Part shown: piece after piece, positions 1 to 7,631 of the stretch
Numbering within the stretch: the stretch's first letter is position 1
Layout: every line of letters begins with the position of its first letter
Source of the DNA: Cupriavidus taiwanensis LMG 19424
GTDB lineage: Bacteria > Pseudomonadota > Gammaproteobacteria > Burkholderiales > Burkholderiaceae
NCBI RefSeq assembly: GCF_000069785.1
Contig: NC_010528.1
Location: forward strand, 1,178,001 to 1,242,000
Direction: 5' to 3'
DNA: 64,000 nucleotides
The notes under the pieces: model-generated
Told to the model about the DNA's origin: nothing
Databases searched by the model: none
Seen by the model: only the letters and a program-made list of their open reading frames with translations
Translations under genes and position numbers: made by a program

Positions 1-669
1 AACACCGACGAGAACGAGGTATGGCGCCCGCCCGACGAATCGAACGGCGACTTGCGCACCAGGCGGTGCACGCCGGTCTCGGTACGCAGGTAGCCGAAGG
101 CGTACTCGCCCTCGATCTTGATGGTCGCGCTCTTGATGCCGGCAACGTCGCCTTCGGACTCTTCCAGCACCTCGGCCTTGAAGCCCTTGCGCTCGCAGTA
201 CTTCAGGTACTGGCGCAGCAGCATCGAGGCCCAGTCGCACGCTTCAGTGCCGCCGGCGCCTGCCTGGATATCGATGAAGGCGTTGGCCTGGTCCATCTCG
301 CCGGAGAACATGCGGCGGAACTCCATGTCCGCCACCACTGCCTCGAAGCCCTTGACGTCGGCCTCGATCGACTCGAGCGTGTCGTCGTCGCCTTCCTCTT
401 TCGCGAGCTCGAACAGCTCTTCGGCACCGACGAGGTCATCGGTGAGCTTGCCCAGGACGCCGACCACGCCCTCGAGCATCTTCTTTTCCTTGCCGAGGTC
501 CTGGGCCCGCTTGGGGTTGTTCCAGACGTCGGGGTCTTCCAGCAGGCCGTTGACTTCGTCCAGCCTTCCTACTTTGACATCGTAGTCAAAGATACCCCCG
601 TAGATCTTCCGTCCGGGAACGGAGATCGGAGATGGCACCGGAGATGGCGTTGAGGCGTTCTGCTTCCAT
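1..669 (-). CDS. prfB: Peptide chain release factor 2 (RF2), 3' end outside window, programmed +1 frameshift
   Basis: RF2 recognises UGA and UAA stop codons and releases the finished peptide. The ATG is at 669-667 on the minus strand. The first frame reaches an in-frame TGA at codon 28 (588-586), and reading resumes in the +1 frame as [12 protein letters not shown] and onward. The slip site is GGGGG-TAT-CTT-TGA-C, the classic RF2 autoregulatory cassette: an internal Shine-Dalgarno-like G run, then CTT next to UGA. The downstream frame carries the codon-recognition tripeptide in RKSPFDSS near the window edge, which separates RF2 from RF1 (PxT). The GGQ domain lies outside the window. recJ is next upstream on the same strand, with one oppositely oriented gene between. 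Identification is very secure. Confidence 0.97.
583..603 (-). promoter_or_regulatory. prfB programmed +1 ribosomal frameshift site
   Basis: On the minus strand a G-rich internal Shine-Dalgarno-like run (ACGGGGG) is followed by TAT CTT TGA C. In RF2 genes low RF2 activity lets the ribosome pause on UGA and slip from CTT to TTT, so that RF2 controls its own synthesis. Both the spacing and the slippery codon match this scheme. Confidence 0.95.
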
Positions 670-811
670 GATGTTCCTGCGCTTCGAAAACCTCGAATTA
701 TAGCGGATCGGCGCCGCAGATCGCGGCTTCCCGCCCTCTGCGGCGCGGCCGCCAGCCGAACGCAACGGCGCCCGCGCGGTCTATCCGGGGGTGCCGGGCG
801 GCGCGCACGGC

Positions 812-817
812 GATAAT
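812..817 (+). promoter_or_regulatory. Candidate -10 box for the LysM/M23 lipoprotein gene
   Basis: GATAAT lies 43 bases before the ATG at 861, in the divergent gap between prfB and this gene. No convincing -35 hexamer is obvious. Confidence 0.4.
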
Positions 818-860
818 ACGGGTTGCAAGCCGCCCCCGGCACAGACCAAGAACAGGACGC

Positions 861-1586
861 ATGACGAAAACCAGACATGATCTCGAGCCAGGCCGGCGCC
901 GTACGCTGGGCCTGCTGCTGGCGGCCGCGACGGCGGCGCTCACGGCCGCCTGCGGCACCACGGGCGGGCCCGTGCCGGACGGCTACTACCGCGTCGAGCG
1001 CGGCGACACGCTGTATTCGATTGCGCGCAAGCACCGTCGCAGCGTGCGCGACCTGACCCGCTGGAACAGCGACATCACCAGCCCGAGCCAGATCGAAGTG
1101 GGGCAATTGATCCGGGTGCGGCCGCCCGGCGCCGCGGCAGGCAGTGCGACGGCGTCGACCGGCTCCGACCAGGCCGTGACCGATACGCCGCGCGTCGACG
1201 GCGCCGCGGCGTCCCGCCCGCCGGCGAGCAGCATCCGCCTGCAGTGGCCGGCCGACGGTCGCGTCACGGCCAGCTTCGCGCCGCCGGCCAGCAAGGGCCT
1301 GAGCATCGCCGTGCCGGCCAACAGCACGGTGCGCGCCGCCGCCGCCGGCCGCGCCATCCATGTGGGCAACCTGCGCGGCTACGGCATGCTGGTGATCGTC
1401 AAGCACAACGACGACTGGCTCACCGTCTATGGCAACCTCGACCAGCCGCTGGTCAGCGAGGGCGCACAGGTGTCGGCGGGGCAGGACGTGGGCCGCATGG
1501 GCGCAAGCCCGAGCGAGCTGCACTTCGAGGTGCGCGGCAACGGCAAGCCGGTGAATCCGGCCGCCTACCTGCCGTCGCGGGGCTGA
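861..1586 (+). CDS. LysM and M23-like (NlpD/EnvC-type) lipoprotein, catalytically degenerate
   Basis: A 241-residue envelope protein. A basic N-terminus and hydrophobic stretch (residues 16-30) end in LTAAC, so Cys31 is the likely lipidated residue; the lipobox is slightly atypical. A LysM peptidoglycan-binding domain follows (about 42-87, [16 protein letters not shown]), then an Ala/Ser-rich linker and an M23/LytM fold (about 130-238). The first zinc-binding His/Asp motif of active M23 peptidases is replaced by KGLSIAV, while the terminal [14 protein letters not shown] motif remains. This pattern resembles NlpD/EnvC, which do not cut peptidoglycan but activate amidases during cell separation. 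It sits alone on the plus strand between recJ and prfB. The activator role is inferred; the fold is secure. Confidence 0.85.
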   Translation: MTKTRHDLEPGRRRTLGLLLAAATAALTAACGTTGGPVPDGYYRVERGDTLYSIARKHRRSVRDLTRWNSDITSPSQIEVGQLIRVRPPGAAAGSATASTGSDQAVTDTPRVDGAAASRPPASSIRLQWPADGRVTASFAPPASKGLSIAVPANSTVRAAAAGRAIHVGNLRGYGMLVIVKHNDDWLTVYGNLDQPLVSEGAQVSAGQDVGRMGASPSELHFEVRGNGKPVNPAAYLPSRG

Positions 1587-1613
1587 GCCGGGCGCGCTGC
1601 GCCGCGGGCACGC

Positions 1614-3317
1614 TTACTGCGCGTGCTCGATCACCAGCTGCACGCGGGTGACGCCGTTGAAGGTGTTGTTGTCGAGCCGGTAGGCCACCTGCGCGCTGGC
1701 GCCGAGCGAGTCGGCATGGTTGAACCAGATCGCGTCGAAGCGCTGGCTGCCGCGCCCCAGCTGAAGCTTCAGGTGCTTGCCCTTGAGCACGCTTTGGCGC
1801 AGCACGTCGAACTCGCCGCAGAAGGTCGGCGCCGGGAAGCCCTGGCCCCACACCTGCTGTTCCAGCAGGCTGACGAACTCGGGGCTGAAGCACTGGTCCT
1901 CGATATCGCCGTCGGTCTCGATCACGCGCGCCAGCTGGTCGTCGGTCAGCCATTCGCGCCCGACCGCCTCGAAGGCTTCCTGGAATTCGGCAAAGCGTTC
2001 GGCGCGCACGGTCAGCCCCGCCGCCATGGCGTGGCCGCCGAACTTGAGCAGCATGCCGGGGTGGCGCTTGGACACCAGGTCGAGCGCGTCGCGCAGGTGG
2101 AAGCCGGGGATCGAGCGGCCCGAGCCCTTGACGGTGGTGTCGTCGCCCGGCGCAAAGGTGATGGTGGGGCGGTGGAACTTGTCCTTCAGCCGCGACGCCA
2201 CGATGCCGATCACGCCCTGGTGCCAGGTATCGTTGAACACGCTGACGGTAAAGCGCGAGGCGTCCGCGCCGGCCAGTCCGGCCATGGGCTGCTCGAGGAT
2301 GCGCAGCGCTTCCTGCTGCATGCCGGCCTCGATGTCGCGCCGCTCGCGGTTCATGCTGTCCAGCTCCTGGGCGATTTCCCAGGCGCGGTTGGCATCGTCG
2401 GTCAGCAGGCACTCGATGCCCAGCGACATGTCGGCCAGCCGGCCGGCCGCATTCAGGCGCGGGCCCAGGCCAAAGCCCAGGTCGAAGGTATTGGCGCGCG
2501 CGGCCTCGCGGCCGGCGGCGCGGAACAGCGCGGCGACGCCGGGCTGCATGCGTCCGGCGCGCATGCGGCGCAGGCCCTGTGCCACCAGGATGCGGTTGTT
2601 GGTGTCCAGCTTGACCACGTCGGCCACGGTGCCCAGCGCCACCAGGTCCAGCAGCGTCTGCAGCGGCGGCTGGGTCTGCTGGGTGTAGACGCCGCGGCGG
2701 CGCAGCTCGGCCCGCAGCGCCAGCAGCACGTAGAACATCACGCCCACGCCCGCCAGGTTCTTGCTGGGGAATTCGCAGCCCGGCTGGTTCGGGTTGACGA
2801 TCACCGCGGCCTGCGGCAGTTCCGCGCCTGGCAGGTGGTGGTCGGTCACTACCACGTCGATGCCCAGCGCATTGGCCGCGGCGACGCCGTCGACGCTGGC
2901 GATGCCGTTGTCGACGGTGACGATCACGTCCGGATTCTGCTTCGCCGCCAGCGCGACGATCTCCGGCGTCAGGCCATAGCCGTACTCGAAGCGGTTGGGC
3001 ACGATGTACTCGACCCGCGCGCCCAGCATGCGCAGGCCGCGCACGCCGACCGCGCAGGCGGTGGCGCCGTCGCAGTCATAGTCGGCGACGATCAGCAGGC
3101 GCTTGCCGGCGGCGATGGCATCCGCCAGGTAAGCCGCGGCGTGGCCGATCCCTTTCATGGCCGCGGGCGGCACCAGTTCGGGCAGGTCGGTGGCCAGCTC
3201 GGCGGCGCGGGCCACGCCGCGCGCGGCCAGGATGCGCGCCAGCGTCGGGTGCAGGCCGGTGGCGGCCAGCGCGCTGGCGTGTTCGGGGGAATACTGGCGG
3301 ATGGCGATCCGGGTCAT
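1614..3317 (-). CDS. recJ: Single-stranded-DNA-specific 5'-3' exonuclease RecJ
   Basis: A 567-residue DHH-family nuclease that degrades single-stranded DNA 5' to 3' with Mn/Mg in RecF-pathway recombination, mismatch repair and base excision repair. Motif I is visible as IVADYDCDGATACAVG (about residues 76-91), and motif III as VVTDHHLPG (about 159-167). The DHHA1 region (GGHAMAAGLTV) is near residue 424. Length is normal for the family. It is followed on the minus strand, after the oppositely oriented lipoprotein gene, by prfB, a neighbour pair common in Burkholderiales. Confidence 0.96.
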   Translation of the reverse strand: MTRIAIRQYSPEHASALAATGLHPTLARILAARGVARAAELATDLPELVPPAAMKGIGHAAAYLADAIAAGKRLLIVADYDCDGATACAVGVRGLRMLGARVEYIVPNRFEYGYGLTPEIVALAAKQNPDVIVTVDNGIASVDGVAAANALGIDVVVTDHHLPGAELPQAAVIVNPNQPGCEFPSKNLAGVGVMFYVLLALRAELRRRGVYTQQTQPPLQTLLDLVALGTVADVVKLDTNNRILVAQGLRRMRAGRMQPGVAALFRAAGREAARANTFDLGFGLGPRLNAAGRLADMSLGIECLLTDDANRAWEIAQELDSMNRERRDIEAGMQQEALRILEQPMAGLAGADASRFTVSVFNDTWHQGVIGIVASRLKDKFHRPTITFAPGDDTTVKGSGRSIPGFHLRDALDLVSKRHPGMLLKFGGHAMAAGLTVRAERFAEFQEAFEAVGREWLTDDQLARVIETDGDIEDQCFSPEFVSLLEQQVWGQGFPAPTFCGEFDVLRQSVLKGKHLKLQLGRGSQRFDAIWFNHADSLGASAQVAYRLDNNTFNGVTRVQLVIEHAQ

Positions 3318-3353
3318 GGGCGGGGCGGCAGTGGGGTGTCGGGAGCGATGGCT

Positions 3354-4520
3354 TCAGGCGGCAAGGGCGAGGTCGGACAGCAGCGCGCGCCAGTCGCCGC
3401 GCTGGCCCATGCCGCGCCAGAACTTGCGCAGGTCGGCGCGCCGCACGGTGAACTCGGCAAAGTGGTTCTCGCCCCCCAGCACCAGCGTGATGGCGCCGAT
3501 CCGGCCGGCCGCCAGCGCTTCCAGCGCCGGGGCGAACCAGTCGGCGTCGAGCGCGTGCATGCGGTCCAGCCACAGCCCCCAGTCCTCGGCGACATGGGCT
3601 TCGGTGGCGCTGTCGAGCATCGTCAGTACCGAGCCTTCGAGCGCGGCCGCGCCGGCCAGGCCGGCCGGCACCGGCAGCACGCGGCTGCCGCCGGCCAGCG
3701 CCAGGCCGCTCAGGAACGGGTCGCAGCTCAGCACCGTATCGGCCAGCCGCGGCACCGGCCGCAGCGCGCCGCCGCCGTACAGCCAGACCGAGTTGACCGG
3801 CACCTCGCCGGCGGCTTCGCGGGCCTGGTTGACGCGGTGGTCGAACCACGTCATCTGGATTTCGTTCTGCAGCCGGCGCCAGTCGCGCGCGCGCTCGCCG
3901 GCCTGCATCCAGATGTCGATATTGCGGCCCGCCGCGCGCAGCGGCGTGGTGGCCTCGAGCGGGCCGAACACGGCCTCGGGCAGGTACCAGCGCTGCGGGC
4001 AGGGCGTCTCCAGCGTGATGCCGGATTCCTGCAGCAGCGCGTCGATGGCCTCGCGCAGCGCGGTGGCTTCCTGCGGCCGCAGGCCGAGCTGGCCCGGCGG
4101 CATCAGCACCAGGTGGTCGCGCGCGGCGTGGATGTGCACCGGCTGCAGGCAGGCCCAGGACTGGCCGTCCGCGGCGGCCGGGGTGGCCGCCGGGGCGCCG
4201 GTGGTGGCGCCGGTGGTGGCGCTGGTAGTGGCGCTGGTAGTGGCGCCGCCGTTGTCGGCCAGCCGCATATAGGGCGCCAGCGGCACCCGCACCGTGTCCA
4301 GTCCCGCCTTGCCGGCCAGCCAGCGCTCTTGCGGCAGGCTGCGCAGGAACGGGTCGTCGTGCCGCTCGCGCGGACCGGGTGCGGCCCGGGTCAGCAACTT
4401 TCCGAGCGCCGGCAGCTCCAATTGCCGCAGCAGCGCGCCGGGAACGACGTCGTCGCGGCCGTCGTCGCCAGCGCCGGGCGGGACGGAAAAGGGCACAATC
4501 AGGGTCAGGTGCGTCATCAT
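3354..4520 (-). CDS. Phosphoglycerate-mutase-like / RpfE-type conserved protein
   Basis: About 388 residues when started at the tandem ATG ATG (4520-4515), just after GCCACC; the frame stays open upstream, but that part is Arg/Ala-rich and unlike a protein start. It begins MMTHLTLIVPF and contains segments such as VHIHAARDHLVLM, WYLPEAVF and NSVWLYGGGALRPVP. These resemble the proteobacterial family often labelled 'phosphoglycerate mutase' or 'RpfE regulatory protein'. I see no full metal-binding set of a cofactor-independent mutase, so an enzymatic role is doubtful. A fourfold ATT[S/G] repeat interrupts the N-terminal part. It lies just upstream of recJ in the same direction (36-base gap), so it may be co-transcribed with it. 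Confidence 0.7.
   Translation of the reverse strand: MMTHLTLIVPFSVPPGAGDDGRDDVVPGALLRQLELPALGKLLTRAAPGPRERHDDPFLRSLPQERWLAGKAGLDTVRVPLAPYMRLADNGGATTSATTSATTGATTGAPAATPAAADGQSWACLQPVHIHAARDHLVLMPPGQLGLRPQEATALREAIDALLQESGITLETPCPQRWYLPEAVFGPLEATTPLRAAGRNIDIWMQAGERARDWRRLQNEIQMTWFDHRVNQAREAAGEVPVNSVWLYGGGALRPVPRLADTVLSCDPFLSGLALAGGSRVLPVPAGLAGAAALEGSVLTMLDSATEAHVAEDWGLWLDRMHALDADWFAPALEALAAGRIGAITLVLGGENHFAEFTVRRADLRKFWRGMGQRGDWRALLSDLALAA
4201..4248. repeat. Four tandem 12-bp units inside the phosphoglycerate-mutase-like gene
   Basis: Four consecutive 12-bp units of the form GTRGTGGCGCYG encode ATT[S/G] four times on the minus strand. The unit keeps the reading frame, so copy-number change would alter only linker length. 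Confidence 0.85.
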
Positions 4521-4702
4521 GGTGGCGAGATTGTAAACTCCCGGCTGGCTCGCGCCAGTCCCGGGCCCTGAGCCCGACGTGACGGCGACGTGGCCGCGAC
4601 GTGAGCGCGGCGTGACCGTGACGCCGCCGGCCGCCGCTGCCTGCGTGTCGCCGGCGACGCCCCGACGGGCCCTGGCGCTTTCCCGAAACAACAGGAATCC
4701 TC

Positions 4703-5953
4703 TTGAAATTTCCCTACGAGTGGCAGATCGGCTGGCGATATACCCGCGCAAGCAAGCGCGCCAGCCGCAACACCTTCATTTCGTTTATCTCGATGATCTC
4801 GATGCTGGGGATCGCGCTCGGCGTGGCCGCGCTGATCGTGGTGCTGTCGGTGATGAACGGGTTCCAGAAGGAAGTGCGCGACCGCATGCTGTCGGTGCTG
4901 GCGCATATCGAGGTGATCGGCCCGTCGGCGCTGCCGGACTGGCAGAAGACCGCGGCCGAGGCGCTGCAGAACAAGGAGGTGGTCGGGGCCGCGCCCTATG
5001 TGGCGGCGCAGGCCATGCTGACCCGCGACGATGCCGTGCGTGGCGTGCTGCTGCGCGGCGTGGAGCCGACGCAGGAACCCAAGGTGTCCGAGATCGGCAG
5101 CCAGTTCCGCGCCGGCAGCATGGCGGCGCTGGTGCCGGGCAGCTTCGGCATCGCGCTGGGCAACGAGCTGGCCAACGCCATGGGCGTCCAGGTCGGCGAC
5201 AAGATCACGCTGCTGGCGCCGCAGGGCACCATCACGCCGGCGGGCGTGCTGCCGCGGCTCAAGCAGTTCACCGTGGTGGGCGTGTTTTCGTCCGGACACT
5301 TCGAGTTCGACAGCGCGCTGGCGCTGGTCAACCTGCAGGACGCCGAGACCCTGTTCCGCCTGAGCGGCCCCACCGGCGTGCGCCTGAAGCTGCAGGACAT
5401 GCAGCGCGCGCCGCTGGTGGCGCAGGAACTGGCCGGCACCATGTCGGGCGAGCTCTACCTGCGCGACTGGTCGAAGCAGAACCGCAACTGGTTTGCCGCG
5501 GTGCAGACCGAGAAGCGGATGATGTTCATCATCCTGACGCTGATCATCGCGGTGGCCGCGTTCAACCTGGTGTCGACGCTGGTGATGACCGTCACCGACA
5601 AGCAGGCCGATATCGCCATCCTGCGCACCATGGGCGCGCAGCCGGGCTCGATCATGAAGATCTTTATCGTCCAGGGCGTGGCCATCGGCTTTATCGGCAC
5701 GCTGCTGGGCGTGGCCGGCGGCACGCTGATCGCCACCAATATCGACGTGATCGTGCCCTTCATCGAGCGGGTGCTGCACGTGCAGTTCCTGCCGCGCGAC
5801 ATCTATTTCATCAGCCAACTGCCTTCCGATCCCCGCGTGAACGACATCGCCACCATCGGCATCATCTCTTTCGTGCTGGCCACGCTGGCCACGCTCTATC
5901 CCAGCTGGCGCGCCGCCCGCGTCAACCCGGCGGAGGCGCTGCGCTATGAGTGA
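4703..5953 (+). CDS. lolC: Lipoprotein-releasing ABC transporter permease LolC/LolE
   Basis: A 416-residue inner-membrane permease that, with LolD, extracts lipoproteins from the inner membrane for transfer to LolA. It starts at a TTG ([15 protein letters not shown]); the frame has no better ATG and the family starts with just this motif. TM1 is about residues 22-48. A large periplasmic domain is followed by three more TM segments (about 270-300, 315-345, 375-400) in the FtsX-like permease domain. It ends 8 bases inside lolD, indicating translational coupling. Only one permease gene is present here, as in species with a merged LolC/E (LolF-like). Confidence 0.94.
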   Translation: MKFPYEWQIGWRYTRASKRASRNTFISFISMISMLGIALGVAALIVVLSVMNGFQKEVRDRMLSVLAHIEVIGPSALPDWQKTAAEALQNKEVVGAAPYVAAQAMLTRDDAVRGVLLRGVEPTQEPKVSEIGSQFRAGSMAALVPGSFGIALGNELANAMGVQVGDKITLLAPQGTITPAGVLPRLKQFTVVGVFSSGHFEFDSALALVNLQDAETLFRLSGPTGVRLKLQDMQRAPLVAQELAGTMSGELYLRDWSKQNRNWFAAVQTEKRMMFIILTLIIAVAAFNLVSTLVMTVTDKQADIAILRTMGAQPGSIMKIFIVQGVAIGFIGTLLGVAGGTLIATNIDVIVPFIERVLHVQFLPRDIYFISQLPSDPRVNDIATIGIISFVLATLATLYPSWRAARVNPAEALRYE

Positions 5954-6686
5954 AGCCGTGCTGCAAGCCGATACTTCCACACCCGCCCCGGGCCTGCCGC
6001 GCACCGGTGCGCCGGTGCTGGTGGCCGAGGGCCTGACCAAGCGCTTCCGCCAGGGCGAGCTCGACGTCGACGTGCTGCGCGGTGTCGACGTACGCGTCAA
6101 CGCCGGCGAGAAAGTGGCCATCGTGGGCGCCTCGGGCTCGGGCAAGAGCACGCTGCTGCATGTGCTGGGCGGGCTCGACGAGCCCGATTCCGGCCGCGTC
6201 GCGCTGCTCGGCAAGCCGTTCACGGCGTTGCGCGAGCGCGAGCGCAACGTGGTGCGCAACCGCTCGCTGGGCTTTGTCTACCAGTTCCATCACCTGCTGC
6301 CGGAATTCACCGCACTCGACAACGTGGCGATGCCGCTGCGCATCCGCGGCCTGACCCAGTCGGCCGCGCGCGAAGTTGCGCAGGCGATGCTGGAGCGCGT
6401 GGGGCTGGGCGGGCGCTCGCGGCACCGGCCGGGCGAGCTGTCCGGCGGCGAGCGCCAGCGCGTTGCCATTGCGCGCGCGCTGGTGGGCCAGCCCGCCTGC
6501 GTGCTGGCCGACGAGCCCACCGGCAATCTCGACGACCACACCGCCGGCGGCGTCTACGACCTGATGCTGGAACTGTCGCGCACGCTCGGTACCAGCTTCG
6601 TCATCGTCACGCATGACCTCGACCTCGCCGGCCGCTGCGACCGCGTGCTGCGGCTGCGCGACGGCCACCTGCACCAGGAACGCTGA
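5946..6686 (+). CDS. lolD: Lipoprotein-releasing ABC transporter ATPase LolD
   Basis: A 246-residue ATPase that powers lipoprotein release with LolC. Walker A is GASGSGKST (61-69), the Q-loop is Gln114, the signature is LSGGE (166-170), Walker B is CVLADE (186-191), and the H-loop is in VIVTHD near 220. [18 protein letters not shown] is typical of the LolD/MacB subfamily. The N-terminus has a roughly 20-residue extension before the ABC core. The start overlaps the end of lolC. Confidence 0.96.
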   Translation: MSEAVLQADTSTPAPGLPRTGAPVLVAEGLTKRFRQGELDVDVLRGVDVRVNAGEKVAIVGASGSGKSTLLHVLGGLDEPDSGRVALLGKPFTALRERERNVVRNRSLGFVYQFHHLLPEFTALDNVAMPLRIRGLTQSAAREVAQAMLERVGLGGRSRHRPGELSGGERQRVAIARALVGQPACVLADEPTGNLDDHTAGGVYDLMLELSRTLGTSFVIVTHDLDLAGRCDRVLRLRDGHLHQER

Positions 6687-6699
6687 AGCGGCCGCGGCC

Positions 6700-7560
6700 A
6701 TGTGGATCGACACCCATTGCCACCTCGATGCCGGCGAGTTCGACCCGGACCGCGAGCAGGTCGCCGACGCGGCCGAGGCCGCCGGCGTGCGCGGCATCGT
6801 GGTGCCGGCGGTGGCCGCATGGAACTTCGACACCGTGCGCGCGCTGGCGCATCGCGATGCGCGCTGCGTCTACGCGCTGGGCATCCACCCGCTGTGCTCG
6901 CCCGGCGCGGGGCAGGCCGAGCTGGATACGCTGCGGCGCCAGGTGGCCGCCAGCATGGACGACCCGCGCTTCGTCGGCATCGGCGAGATCGGGCTCGACT
7001 TCTTCGTGGCCGGGCTCGACGCGGAGCACCAGACTTGGCTCTACGCCGAACAGCTGAAGCTCGCGCGCGAGTTCGACCTGCCGGTGCTGCTGCATGTGCG
7101 CAAGTCGCAGGACCAGGTCGGCGCGCAGCTGCGCAAGCTCGGTATCAAGCGCGGCATTGCCCACGCCTTCAACGGCAGCCACGAACAGGCGCGGCGCTTC
7201 GTCGACCAGGGGATGAAGCTGGGCTTCGGCGGCAATGTCACCTTCAGCCGCGCGCGCCAGATCCGCCGGCTGGCGACGGAGCTGCCGCTGGAAGCGCTGG
7301 TGCTGGAAACCGATGCGCCGGACATCGCGCCGGCGTGGCTGTCGGACGACCAGTTCGGGGAACAGCACAAGGCGCGCAATACGCCGGCGGAGGTGGCGGG
7401 CGTGGCGCGCGTGATGGCGGAGCTGCGCGGCATCGACGCGCAGACGCTGGCGCAGGCGACCTGGCGCAATGCCGTGGCGGCGCTGCCGCGCCTGGCGGCC
7501 TTTGCCGACACCATGGCGCCCGCGCTTTCCGGCGGTCACACAACTTCCACATCTCCCTGA
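6700..7560 (+). CDS. TatD-family metal-dependent deoxyribonuclease
   Basis: A 286-residue TIM-barrel hydrolase of the TatD family (DNA exonuclease/repair or turnover). The N-terminal metal motif is DTHCHLD (residues 4-10), with further ligands in GEIGLDFF, LPVLLHVRK, AHAFNGS and LETDAPDIAP. The ATG at 6700, 13 bases after lolD, is chosen because the family starts with M[IL][DV][TS]H.H; the open frame further upstream overlaps lolD. Closest overall to the YcfH/YjjV branch; the exact substrate is not deducible. Confidence 0.92.
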   Translation: MWIDTHCHLDAGEFDPDREQVADAAEAAGVRGIVVPAVAAWNFDTVRALAHRDARCVYALGIHPLCSPGAGQAELDTLRRQVAASMDDPRFVGIGEIGLDFFVAGLDAEHQTWLYAEQLKLAREFDLPVLLHVRKSQDQVGAQLRKLGIKRGIAHAFNGSHEQARRFVDQGMKLGFGGNVTFSRARQIRRLATELPLEALVLETDAPDIAPAWLSDDQFGEQHKARNTPAEVAGVARVMAELRGIDAQTLAQATWRNAVAALPRLAAFADTMAPALSGGHTTSTSP

Positions 7561-7631
7561 CAGGCTGACAAGCTTGCCGCGCCTGCGCGCGGGTACAACT
7601 CCGGTGATGCAAGATCATCGGAGGAGGTGCC

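Noticed and set aside
4201..4248. CRISPR-like array
   Set aside because: Direct 12-bp repeats without spacers, inside a coding frame. No CRISPR array or cas gene is seen anywhere in the window.
1623..4571. A 982-codon plus-strand open frame opposite recJ and the mutase-like gene
   Set aside because: It is antisense to two recognisable genes and has His/Gln/Ala/Gly-rich, fold-less sequence, as expected from GC-rich codon bias.
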